6,710 nucleotides of DNA from CBDCWA01 sp046048295 (GCA_046048295.1 JBJOGJ010000217.1:1-6710); one strand, 5' to 3'. Shown: positions 1 to 6,660, numbered from the stretch's first letter. Program-made: numbers and translations. Notes: a model not told the origin generated them from the letters alone.

Positions 1-837
1 GCGGCTCGCATGCGTCAGCGTGGCGAGACGCGCAGGCGTGACGCCGGTCTCGAAGTGTTCGGCGAACTCGCTCTTCAGGAGGAGCGTCTGAATGATCGAG
101 GTGAGGTTGGCATTGCCGCACCGCTCGCCCAGGCCGTTCAGCGTGCCCTGCACCTGGCGCACGCCGGCACGAATGGCGGCGAGAGAATTGGCAACCGCGT
201 TCTCGGTGTCGTTGTGGGTGTGGATGCCGAGCCGTTCGCCGGGCACCATCTCGACGACGTCACGCACGATGCGCTCGATCTCATGCGGCAGCGTACCGCC
301 GTTGGTGTCGCACAGCACGATCCAGCGCGCGCCGGCATCATAGGCAGTCTGCACGATCTTCAATGCGTAGTCGCGGTTGCCCTTGTAGCCGTCGAAGAAG
401 TGCTCGCAGTCGATCATGGCCTCGCGCCCCGAGGCGACGACCGCCTCGACGGACTGGCGCACGCATTCGACGTTCTCCTCGTTGCTGATGCCGAGGGCGA
501 CGCGGACATGATAGTCCCAGCTCTTGGCAACCAGACAGACAGCGTCGGCAGAGCACTGCAGGAGCTGCTGGAAACCAGGGTCGTTCGATACCGAGCGGCC
601 GGCTCGCTTGGTCATGCCAAAGGCGGTGAACTTGGCGCAGGAGAACGACGGTCTATTGCCGAAGAACTCCGTATCGGTTGGATTTGCGCCGGGATATCCG
701 CCCTCGATGTAATCGATGCCGAGGCTGTCGAGCACGACGGCGACGCGGCGCTTGTCCTCCGCCGAAAAGTCGACGCCGGTCGTCTGCGCGCCGTCGCGCC
801 GCGGGGTGTCGAAGAGATAGAGGCGCTCCTTGGTCAT
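1..837 (-). CDS. cimA: Citramalate synthase (LeuA-like, CimA family), N-terminal 279 residues, cut by window edge
   Basis: This enzyme condenses acetyl-CoA with pyruvate to (R)-citramalate, the entry to threonine-independent isoleucine synthesis in the cytoplasm. The visible part is the DRE-TIM metallolyase barrel. Residues 14-18 read RDGAQ (catalytic R14, metal ligand D15) and K29 fits the family signature spacing. YIEGGYPGANPTDTEFF at 43-59 is typical of the longer LeuA-related citramalate synthases. Metal ligands H206 and H208 lie in GIHTHND, and NGLGERCGN occupies 234-242. The C-terminal part, including any LeuA dimerisation/regulatory domain, lies beyond position 1. The start is the ATG at 837-835, with GGTGGA four bases upstream; it overlaps the preceding gene's TGA as ATGA, implying translational coupling. 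The usual TTLRDG appears here as TPRRDG, which is odd. A homocitrate or isopropylmalate synthase is less likely given the 43-59 motif. Confidence 0.9.
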   Translation of the reverse strand, partial: MTKERLYLFDTPRRDGAQTTGVDFSAEDKRRVAVVLDSLGIDYIEGGYPGANPTDTEFFGNRPSFSCAKFTAFGMTKRAGRSVSNDPGFQQLLQCSADAVCLVAKSWDYHVRVALGISNEENVECVRQSVEAVVASGREAMIDCEHFFDGYKGNRDYALKIVQTAYDAGARWIVLCDTNGGTLPHEIERIVRDVVEMVPGERLGIHTHNDTENAVANSLAAIRAGVRQVQGTLNGLGERCGNANLTSIIQTLLLKSEFAEHFETGVTPARLATLTHASR

Positions 838-962
838 GGCGTCCACCAGAGCGGAAACAGGCGGACGGCGAGATACACGGCCGCCACGATCACCGCGATC
901 TTGATCGCGATGTAGGTGAGCTTGGACTTCTGGAAGGGCGGCTCTTCGGGATGATCTGCCAT
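834..962 (-). CDS. Small single-span membrane protein, 42 aa, unknown function
   Basis: I do not recognise this protein family. It starts MADHPEEPPF, a short acidic and proline-rich polar head, followed by one hydrophobic helix at about residues 16-36 (YIAIKIAVIVAAVYLAVRLF) and a tail ending PLWWTP. It should sit in the inner membrane with a single pass. The ATG at 962 is preferred over an in-frame TTG at 1034, because the longer form would overlap the upstream small gene by about 50 bases. No strong ribosome-binding site is visible, so translation may depend on coupling to the gene 19 bases upstream. Its TGA overlaps the cimA ATG. The MAD-D/H-P opening resembles that of the neighbouring 38-residue protein, suggesting either common origin or chance in such short sequences. 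Confidence 0.72.
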   Translation of the reverse strand: MADHPEEPPFQKSKLTYIAIKIAVIVAAVYLAVRLFPLWWTP

Positions 963-981
963 CGGCTGGGTATCCACTTCT

Positions 982-1098
982 CTACCTGATCCCGAAATAA
1001 CGCAGCAGCAAAAGCCCGCCGACTGTGACGACAAGAATCAGGACGAAGGTCTGCATGTGCTCGGCGAGCGAGGTCTTCTTGTTGGGGTCATCTGCCAT
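982..1098 (-). CDS. Small single-span membrane protein, 38 aa, unknown function
   Basis: This short reading frame lies between cysS and the 42-aa gene and is easy to miss. The product begins MADDPNKKTSLAEHMQTF, continues with one hydrophobic segment at about residues 17-32 (VLILVVTVGGLLLL near its core) and ends RYFGIR. The pattern is a polar N-terminus, one membrane helix and a short basic tail. A clear ribosome-binding site AGGAA (1106-1110) stands seven bases before the ATG and overlaps the cysS TAG, so ribosomes ending cysS could restart here. The good SD, tight packing (10 bases after cysS, 19 before the next gene) and clean hydrophobic profile argue for a real gene. No function can be read from the sequence; a membrane anchor or a small regulator of a transporter would be guesses. 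Confidence 0.72.
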   Translation of the reverse strand: MADDPNKKTSLAEHMQTFVLILVVTVGGLLLLRYFGIR

Positions 1099-1108
1099 TG
1101 TCGTGTTC

Positions 1109-2494
<1,386 letters not shown>

Positions 2495-2500
2495 ATCCAG

Positions 2501-2505
2501 CCCCT
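2501..2505 (-). promoter_or_regulatory. Ribosome-binding site deciding the GTG start of cysS
   Basis: On the minus strand AGGGG stands six bases before GTG at 2494-2492. The GTG gives the normal CysS N-terminus, while the overlapping ATG at 2496-2494 is in another frame. The site therefore supports GTG as the true start. Confidence 0.65.
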
Positions 2506-2643
2506 ATGCACCGGGCGGAGGCGCTTTTCTCGACTATGAGGCGAAGAGGGGCGGCCAACGCACCAGCGGTTCTGCTAGCAGGTGATAATAATGCCGCAAG
2601 AAGTCTTTACGGCTGGTTTTCGTGTGGCGCATTTCATGGCGCA

Positions 2644-2672
2644 CATATGCGCGGTTGGGCCAGCGGCGTCAA
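2644..2672 (-). promoter_or_regulatory. Candidate sigma-70 promoter for the cysS operon
   Basis: Reading the minus strand, TTGACG (2672-2667) is followed after exactly 17 bases by CATATG (2649-2644). The -35 matches TTGACA at five of six positions; the -10 is weak. Transcription would begin near 2637 and give a leader of roughly 140 bases before the cysS GTG. The -10 falls inside the inverted and direct repeats described for this region, so a repressor there could block it. This is inferred from pattern only. Confidence 0.4.
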
Positions 2673-2716
2673 GCAGCCTCACCTGTGCATAGCCCATCCG
2701 CCGCATTTGCGCTGCA

Positions 2717-2745
2717 TTGACCGGCTAACTGCCAAGCTCCTAATG
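2717..2745 (+). promoter_or_regulatory. Candidate sigma-70 promoter for the DUF2865 gene
   Basis: TTGACC (2717-2722) and CTAATG (2740-2745) are separated by 17 bases. The -35 is close to consensus; the -10 shares only CTA with the alphaproteobacterial CTATAT type. Transcription would begin near 2752, about 70 bases before the start codon at 2821. The assignment rests on spacing and the good -35 alone. Confidence 0.4.
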
Positions 2746-2820
2746 TCTGCGTTCCGGGCCAGCACGGGTTCATGCGGATGCCCGGACAGCATGGACTAAA
2801 TCACTGGCGGGCGACGATAA

Positions 2821-3888
2821 ATGGCAGGCGACAGCACCAGAGCGGCGGGCAGACGCTGGCTCACCCTGGCGGTGATCGCCTTGACGCTCGCCGGCGCCGG
2901 CGTCTTCGTCGGTGAAAGCGCCAGCGCCCAGGGCTGGCAGTGGCCATGGGAAACGGATAGCGCGCCGCCCCGCCCGCGCGAACCGATGCGCCGCGAGCGC
3001 CAGCAGCCACCGCCCTATGGAGCGCCGCAATACGGCAACCCGCAGTTCGGCCCGCAACAGCAGTCCAACCGGGGCGGCATCTGCCTGCAACTGGAACAAC
3101 GGCTGGCGCAGGAGGCGAACCGCGGCTCGCAGGACCGCGCCAACCTGCCCCAGATCGAGCAGGGCATACGCGATGCGGCGCGCACCGTACGCACCGGCGA
3201 GGCGCAACTCGAGCGGATGCAGTGCTACGAATATTTCCTGTTCTCGAAGAGCCTGCGCCGCTCCAACCGGCGTTGCGTCCAGCTCCACAACGACGTCGAG
3301 CAGGCAAAGGAAACCCTCTCGGGCCTGGAAGGGCGCCGCCAGCAGATCTTCTCGACCTCCAGCCGCTCGTATCGCGACGAGATCGTGCGCGAGCTTGCGC
3401 GCAACAACTGCGGCGATACCTACACGCGCGAAGCGCGGCGGTTCTCCAATCCGTTCTCGTCGATCTGGCAGGACGAAGGCGGCAATGTCGAAGGCGGCAA
3501 CCGGTTCGGCGAGTTGCCGTTCGCGACCTACCGGACGATCTGCGTCAGGCTCTGCGACGGCTACTATTTCCCGGTGAGCTTCTCGACGCTGCCCAACCAT
3601 TTCGAGCGCGACGCCCAGGTCTGCCAATCGAAGTGCGCGGCGCCGTCCGAGCTCTATTTTCACCAGAACCCCGGCGCCGGTGTCGACCAGGCGGTTTCGC
3701 ACGTCACCAAGCAGCCCTATTCGACACTCAGGACGGCATTCAAGTATCGCAAGGAATTCGTCCAGGGCTGCTCCTGCAAGAGCGCCGAGTACATCCCGCA
3801 GGACCAGTTGAACCAGCAGCCGGCAAACAAGCGCGCCGAAGCACCGGGTTTCACCTCCGGCCGGGAGAACTTCTCGCCACGCCGCTAA
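2821..3888 (+). CDS. Exported cysteine-rich DUF2865 protein
   Basis: The function of DUF2865 is unknown. Residues 1-36 form a Sec signal peptide: a basic head (RAAGRRW), a hydrophobic core (LTLAVIALTLAGAGVFV) and an A-S-A cleavage site, so the mature protein starts near Q37 in the periplasm or outside. Residues 47-84 are a proline, glutamine and arginine-rich linker. Residues 85-195 look mostly helical. The core at 237-320 carries the recognisable TICVRLCDGYYFPVSFST (239-256) and ends in CSC (317-319). The mature part has ten cysteines (88, 135, 152, 197, 241, 245, 268, 272, 317, 319), an even number consistent with disulfides. A stop codon directly abuts the ATG upstream, which fixes the start; the ribosome-binding site is weak. 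It converges on gltX with 16 bases between stop codons. Family assignment is by recalled motif. Confidence 0.88.
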   Translation: MAGDSTRAAGRRWLTLAVIALTLAGAGVFVGESASAQGWQWPWETDSAPPRPREPMRRERQQPPPYGAPQYGNPQFGPQQQSNRGGICLQLEQRLAQEANRGSQDRANLPQIEQGIRDAARTVRTGEAQLERMQCYEYFLFSKSLRRSNRRCVQLHNDVEQAKETLSGLEGRRQQIFSTSSRSYRDEIVRELARNNCGDTYTREARRFSNPFSSIWQDEGGNVEGGNRFGELPFATYRTICVRLCDGYYFPVSFSTLPNHFERDAQVCQSKCAAPSELYFHQNPGAGVDQAVSHVTKQPYSTLRTAFKYRKEFVQGCSCKSAEYIPQDQLNQQPANKRAEAPGFTSGRENFSPRR

Positions 3889-3894
3889 GCGGCG
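3880..3894. terminator. Hairpin between convergent genes, possible bidirectional terminator
   Basis: CGCCGC-TAA-GCGGCG is a perfect six-base-pair stem whose three-base loop is the stop codon of the DUF2865 gene. Only 16 bases separate that stop from the gltX stop, so both transcripts must end in or beyond this point. There is no T-run on either side, so intrinsic termination is uncertain; Rho or transcript collision may be used instead. Confidence 0.35.
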
Positions 3895-3904
3895 ATCCCC
3901 GCAT

Positions 3905-5275
3905 CTAGGTGGCGTTGCCGGCGAGCCGTGAGAGCGCCTTCTGGCGACCGATCAACGGCAGCAGCAGCTTGAGTTCAGGGCCCTGCTCCCGCCCCGTGAG
4001 CGCCAGACGCAGCGGATGGAAGAGCGCCCGCCCCTTGGCTCCGGTCGCAGCCTTCACCGCGTCGGTCCAGGTCTTCCAAGTCGTCTCGTCGAACGGCTCT
4101 TCGGGCAGCAAACCGGCAGCCGTTGCAAGGAAAGCGGCGTCCTCGATGACGGGGGCGATTTGGCCATCAACCACCTGCCACCACCCGGTTACGTCGGACA
4201 GGACCAGGATGTTGCCCTTCACCGCTTCCCAGAACGGCGCACCGATGCCGACCCCAAGTGCGGCGAGCCGGTTCGCGACCGCGTCATAGGGAAGATGGTG
4301 CAGGTACCTGGCGTTGAGCTGGCGCAGTTCGTCCATGTCGAAGCGGGCCGGCGCACGCGATATGCGGGCGAAGTCGAAGGTGCCGGCGAGGGTTGCCAGA
4401 TCGAGGAACGGCTCGATGGCGTCCGACGTGCCGATGAGGGCCGCGTGGCTCGCGACGGCCATCGGCTCCAGGCCCTCGGCGCGGATCGCCTCGATGGACA
4501 GTGCACCGGCACGCTTCGAGAGCGCCTGCCCGTCGGCGCCGACGAGCAGGTTGTGATGGCCAAAGCGCGGCGGCTCGGTAGAAAGCGCCTCGAAGAGCTG
4601 GATCTGTACGCCGGTGTTGGTGACGTGATCCTCACCGCGGATGACGTCCGTGATGCCCATGTCGATATCGTCGATGACGCTGGTCAACGTGTAGAGGTAA
4701 GTGCCGTCGGCGCGGATCAGGACCGGATCGGAGAGCGAGCCGACGTCGATCGACTGGTCGCCGCGCACGAGATCCAGCCATTCCGCAAGGGTCGGCACCG
4801 GCCGGAGCGGATCGGCGGCCTCCGTGTTGGCGAGCCGGAACCGCCAGTGCGGCTGGCGTCCTTCGGCCTCGAGTTTGGCGCGGTCGTCGGCGGTCAGCCT
4901 GAGGGCGGCGCGGTCGTACATGGGCGGGCGGCCCATGGCGCGGAGCCGCTTGCGCCGGCGGTCGAGTTCGTCCTCGGTCTCGTAACAGGGATAGAGCCGG
5001 CCCGACGCCTTGAGGCGTGCCACCACCTCGTCATAGCGGGCGAGCCTGGCGGTCTGGCGTTCCTCGCGGTCCCACACGAGGCCGAGCCACATGAGATCTT
5101 CACGGATGCCCTGGGCGAACGCCTCCGTCGAGCGCTCAAGATCGGTGTCGTCGAGGCGCAGGATGAATTGCCCGCCATTCCGGCGCGCGTACATCCAGTT
5201 GAACAGTGCGGTGCGGATGTTGCCGACGTGCAGGCGTCCGGTCGGGCTCGGTGCGAAGCGGACGGTGACGGCCAT
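3905..5275 (-). CDS. gltX: Glutamyl-tRNA synthetase, GltX2-like
   Basis: This class I synthetase charges glutamate onto tRNA in the cytoplasm; 456 residues is on the short side for the family. The HIGH-type motif is HVGN at 16-19 within FAPSPTGRLHVGNIRTALFNW. LRLDDTD is at 39-45, RGEDHVTNT at 213-221, and the KMSKS loop is ALSKR at 251-255. Only one cysteine (C97) remains where zinc-binding GluRS enzymes have a CxC...CxH set, so this copy probably lacks zinc. That set of traits suggests the second GltX type found beside GltX1 in many alphaproteobacteria; such genomes often lack GlnRS and make Gln-tRNA by amidation. Whether it charges tRNA-Glu, tRNA-Gln or both cannot be seen. GGGAG stands seven bases before the ATG, and a candidate promoter lies just upstream. 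Confidence 0.95.
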   Translation of the reverse strand: MAVTVRFAPSPTGRLHVGNIRTALFNWMYARRNGGQFILRLDDTDLERSTEAFAQGIREDLMWLGLVWDREERQTARLARYDEVVARLKASGRLYPCYETEDELDRRRKRLRAMGRPPMYDRAALRLTADDRAKLEAEGRQPHWRFRLANTEAADPLRPVPTLAEWLDLVRGDQSIDVGSLSDPVLIRADGTYLYTLTSVIDDIDMGITDVIRGEDHVTNTGVQIQLFEALSTEPPRFGHHNLLVGADGQALSKRAGALSIEAIRAEGLEPMAVASHAALIGTSDAIEPFLDLATLAGTFDFARISRAPARFDMDELRQLNARYLHHLPYDAVANRLAALGVGIGAPFWEAVKGNILVLSDVTGWWQVVDGQIAPVIEDAAFLATAAGLLPEEPFDETTWKTWTDAVKAATGAKGRALFHPLRLALTGREQGPELKLLLPLIGRQKALSRLAGNAT

Positions 5276-5314
5276 GGCGAGGCTCCCGGCGTGGTGGAAT
5301 TCGGAAGGGGAAGC

Positions 5315-5343
5315 CTATAGCCCGTGCGGCGGGCGGCATGCAA
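5315..5343 (-). promoter_or_regulatory. Candidate promoter for gltX
   Basis: On the minus strand TTGCAT (5343-5338) and CTATAG (5320-5315) are 17 bases apart. The -10 is close to the alphaproteobacterial CTATAT form; the -35 matches TTG only. Transcription near 5308 would leave a leader of about 33 bases containing the GGGAG ribosome-binding site (5283-5287). It lies just downstream of the terminator at 5359-5387, a layout that suits an independent gltX transcript. Confidence 0.5.
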
Positions 5344-5358
5344 ATCCAGAACGGCAAA

Positions 5359-5387
5359 GGGACGGCACCGGTATCGGCCACCGTCCC
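5359..5387 (-). terminator. Intrinsic terminator-like hairpin after the 87-aa gene
   Basis: In the minus-strand transcript GGGACGG and CCGTCCC form a perfect seven-base-pair stem around a 15-base loop, and CCG-ATAC-CGG inside the loop can pair further. The sequence after the stem begins TTT and is T-rich for the next 18 bases. It starts 17 bases after the 87-aa gene's stop codon and lies before the gltX promoter, so it likely separates the two transcripts. Confidence 0.6.
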
Positions 5388-5404
5388 CTCCGGAAAGCGA
5401 ATGC

Positions 5405-5668
5405 TCAGCCGACGAGCGCGCCGCCGCGGCTCATCTTGATGCGGCGGAGCTGCTGCGCGTACCGGTCCCGCGCCACGAGCAGCGAGACGGAGCGGTCGGA
5501 CACCGTCTGGCGGAGAATGTCGGCGGTCAGATAGAGCAGGTTGACCTGCTGGTCGACGCCGAGTTCCTCGAGCTCGTCGAGGAGCTGCTTGATCTCGCCG
5601 ACCACCACCTTCTCCTGGGCCGTGAGCGGCGGCACGGACACATCTTCGTTCGAACCCATGACGGACAT
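5405..5668 (-). CDS. Small helical protein, 87 aa, unknown function
   Basis: I do not recognise a family. The protein opens MSVMGSNEDVSVPPLTAQEK, a polar and probably disordered head. The stretch from about residue 16 to 76 is predicted helical by eye, with a leucine and glutamate-rich segment (EIKQLLDELEELGVDQQVN) that could form a coiled coil or dimer interface, then a basic part (ARDRYAQQLRRIKMSRG). It has no signal peptide, membrane segment or cysteine, so it should be cytoplasmic. The ATG at 5668 is chosen because GAGGAG (5678-5683) stands nine bases before it; an in-frame TTG at 5692 would place that site inside the gene, and the inner ATG at 5659 is less well spaced. It appears to be a single-gene unit with its own terminator at 5359-5387 and a structured leader at 5713-5749. 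Confidence 0.78.
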   Translation of the reverse strand: MSVMGSNEDVSVPPLTAQEKVVVGEIKQLLDELEELGVDQQVNLLYLTADILRQTVSDRSVSLLVARDRYAQQLRRIKMSRGGALVG

Positions 5669-5677
5669 CCCGTTGAA

Positions 5678-5683
5678 CTCCTC
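5678..5683 (-). promoter_or_regulatory. Ribosome-binding site deciding the start of the 87-aa gene
   Basis: GAGGAG on the minus strand stands nine bases before the ATG at 5668-5666. It is the best Shine-Dalgarno match in the area and rules against the upstream in-frame TTG at 5692. Confidence 0.65.
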
Positions 5684-5712
5684 AAAGCGCAACCATTGAG
5701 CGGCAACCTAGG

Positions 5713-5749
5713 GTGTGCAGGCGCACGGGCCAACCGCCCGGCCGCACAC
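5713..5749. repeat. Two-tier inverted repeat in the 87-aa gene leader
   Basis: GTGTGC (5713-5718) pairs with GCACAC (5744-5749). Inside, CGGGC (5726-5730) pairs with GCCCG (5736-5740) around the loop CAACC. In the minus-strand transcript this would lie about 45-80 bases before the start codon. It could be an RNA leader structure, an operator, or chance in GC-rich DNA. No terminator T-run follows. Confidence 0.4.
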
Positions 5750-6000
5750 GTTTGTTGAAAACATCGTTACAGAAGGAAGGTTCCCAAGCCGTTGATGCCA
5801 GCGTGCATCAGATTTTGCCGGATGCGTGAAAAGGAATGGCGGAACAAGGGGGTAGGTTGTTGCCAGTGCGTCACAGGGAAAGGTGGTTCAGGGGTTTTGC
5901 ACAGGGTGGTGCTGCCCCGCCTTGCCTCGCCGGTTTACCTTCGCCATGCGGATGAAAATCTGCCGCATCAGTCCACACGTTACCGCCGCGTGAGAGGCGC

Positions 6001-6348
6001 ATGTTCGACAAGAGACGGAAAGAGCCCTGCGTCTACATCATGGCCAGCCGGCGAGACGGCGTCATCTATATCGGCGTGACCAGCGCGCTTGCAGATCGCA
6101 TCGCCATCCACAAACAGGACCTGATCGACGGGTTCACGAAGAAACACGGCGTTCATGCGTTGGTGTACTACGAACTGCATGAGACGATGGAGGATGCGAT
6201 CAGGCGCGAGACCCAATTGAAGAAATGGAAGCGCGCCTGGAAGGTACGGCTCATTCAGTCAATGAACCCCGAATGGATCGACCTGTTCGATGAAGCGACT
6301 GGAGAGATCTTGTTCGGTCCCGCCGACACTGACCGGGAGCGCGGCTGA
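6001..6348 (+). CDS. Small GIY-YIG family endonuclease
   Basis: This is a single-domain GIY-YIG nuclease of 115 residues, similar to the small bacterial proteins annotated as predicted endonucleases (COG2827 type). The GIY part is the VYIM strand at 11-14 and the YIG part is YIG at 23-25. R33 fits the catalytic arginine, H37 follows in IHK, and E70 (AIRRETQLKKW) fits the metal-binding glutamate, so the active site looks intact. FTKKHGVHALVYYE (45-58) and the WKVRLIQSMNPEWIDLF block (80-96) are typical of this subgroup; the last 19 residues are polar. GAGAGG stands three bases before the ATG, a short spacing. There is no partner gene such as a methylase or helicase, so it is not a visible restriction system. 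Repeat-rich DNA follows immediately. The cellular role of this subgroup is unclear. Confidence 0.92.
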   Translation: MFDKRRKEPCVYIMASRRDGVIYIGVTSALADRIAIHKQDLIDGFTKKHGVHALVYYELHETMEDAIRRETQLKKWKRAWKVRLIQSMNPEWIDLFDEATGEILFGPADTDRERG

Positions 6349-6373
6349 AGGAGAGCCTCGGGCACCAGGTCTT

Positions 6374-6423
6374 CGCTCGCGGCAACGGATTGCCCGCCAA
6401 GAGCGGATTGTTCGCGGAGAGCA
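6374..6423 (+). repeat. Direct repeat copy A, 50 bp
   Basis: This segment begins CGCTCGCGGCAACGGATTGC and ends TTCGCGGAGAGCA. It matches 6661-6710 at 42 of 50 positions by hand count, without gaps. It starts 26 bases after the GIY-YIG stop codon. Confidence 0.75.
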
Positions 6424-6429
6424 ACGTGG

Positions 6430-6475
6430 ATGGCCGCCGTCCGTGCGGAGCACGGCTTCGCCGTGATGCGGCCAT
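6430..6475. repeat. Inverted repeat with 8-bp arms and competing inner hairpins
   Basis: ATGGCCGC (6430-6437) and GCGGCCAT (6468-6475) are perfect inverted arms 30 bases apart. Inside are two overlapping perfect hairpins that exclude each other: CCGTGC-GGA-GCACGG (6441-6455) and CACGGC-TTC-GCCGTG (6451-6465). The element resembles a REP/BIME-like palindromic unit or a termination structure, although no T-run follows. Confidence 0.6.
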
Positions 6476-6485
6476 GACGGGGGGT

Positions 6486-6503
6486 GGTGATGGTGATGGT
6501 GAT
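6486..6503 (+). repeat. GGTGAT hexamer, three tandem copies
   Basis: Three perfect copies of GGTGAT follow a G-rich run at 6479-6484. A TGGGCGCA direct repeat begins at once after it (6503-6510 and 6516-6523). This looks like a short microsatellite in non-coding DNA. Confidence 0.7.
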
Positions 6504-6597
6504 GGGCGCAAAGCCTGGGCGCACGACAAGCATGGCGGGTTCCGCCTGGGGTTCCGGGTACCATCGCCCGCAACGGCAGCCGTCACCACCGCCGTCA

Positions 6598-6615
6598 CGG
6601 CCGCGGAGGCGGCCG
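6598..6615. repeat. GC-rich hairpin, 7-bp stem
   Basis: CGGCCGC-GGAG-GCGGCCG is a perfect seven-base-pair stem with a four-base loop. No T-run follows on either strand. Such stems occur by chance in GC-rich DNA, but it adds to the cluster of palindromes after the GIY-YIG gene. Confidence 0.5.
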
Positions 6616-6660
6616 CCTACGACACGTCTCCGCGACGGGCGGGCCGGTTATGCGGCAGGA

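Larger units (their letters stand above)
2495..2820. other. Divergent intergenic region between cysS and the DUF2865 gene
   Basis: This 326-bp stretch separates two genes transcribed away from each other, so it should carry both promoters. It is visibly less GC-rich than the flanking genes. Candidate promoters are listed separately. TGGCGCA occurs twice with a 12-base period at 2627-2633 and 2639-2645, next to a short inverted repeat GCGCA-CATA-TGCGC (2640-2653); this could be an operator. A plus-strand open frame crosses the region but has no protein-like features, and I see no RNA gene. Confidence 0.6.
5669..6000. other. Divergent intergenic region between the 87-aa gene and the GIY-YIG gene
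   Basis: This 332-bp stretch has no convincing gene. It must hold the start signals of the two divergent genes, but I found no promoter hexamer pair good enough to list. It contains the two-tier inverted repeat at 5713-5749. It also holds a six-base inverted repeat ATGCGG/CCGCAT (5946-5951 and 5963-5968, 11-base spacer), 32 bases before the GIY-YIG start. A plus-strand frame starting near 5792 looks random and overlaps the GIY-YIG gene out of frame. Confidence 0.55.

Noticed and set aside
10..915. 301-codon plus-strand open frame opposite cimA
   Set aside because: It lies antisense to a clearly recognisable citramalate synthase; GC-rich third positions create long antisense frames. Its translation has no recognisable domain.
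834..1034. 66-codon version of the small membrane protein gene
   Set aside because: It would start at TTG and overlap the 38-aa gene by about 50 bases. The ATG at 962 gives a compact protein with normal operon spacing.
2770..3702. 310-codon minus-strand frame opposite the DUF2865 gene
   Set aside because: The opposite strand encodes a signal peptide and a conserved cysteine-rich domain; this frame is its codon-bias shadow.
4016..5320. 434-codon plus-strand frame opposite gltX
   Set aside because: It is antisense to an intact gltX with all catalytic motifs, and its translation is arginine/glycine/valine-rich without domains.
5792..6079. 95-codon plus-strand frame before the GIY-YIG gene
   Set aside because: It overlaps the GIY-YIG start out of frame, has no good ribosome-binding site and no coherent protein features.
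6001..6348. Homing endonuclease or restriction enzyme
   Set aside because: No intron, intein, split host gene or methyltransferase is visible, and the protein is a bare single domain without a DNA-recognition extension.
6251..6598. Minus-strand frames of 92-115 codons, one with a histidine run
   Set aside because: The histidines come only from the GGTGAT hexamers read on the other strand. The rest is arginine/proline-rich translation of repeats, and the frames run back into the GIY-YIG gene.
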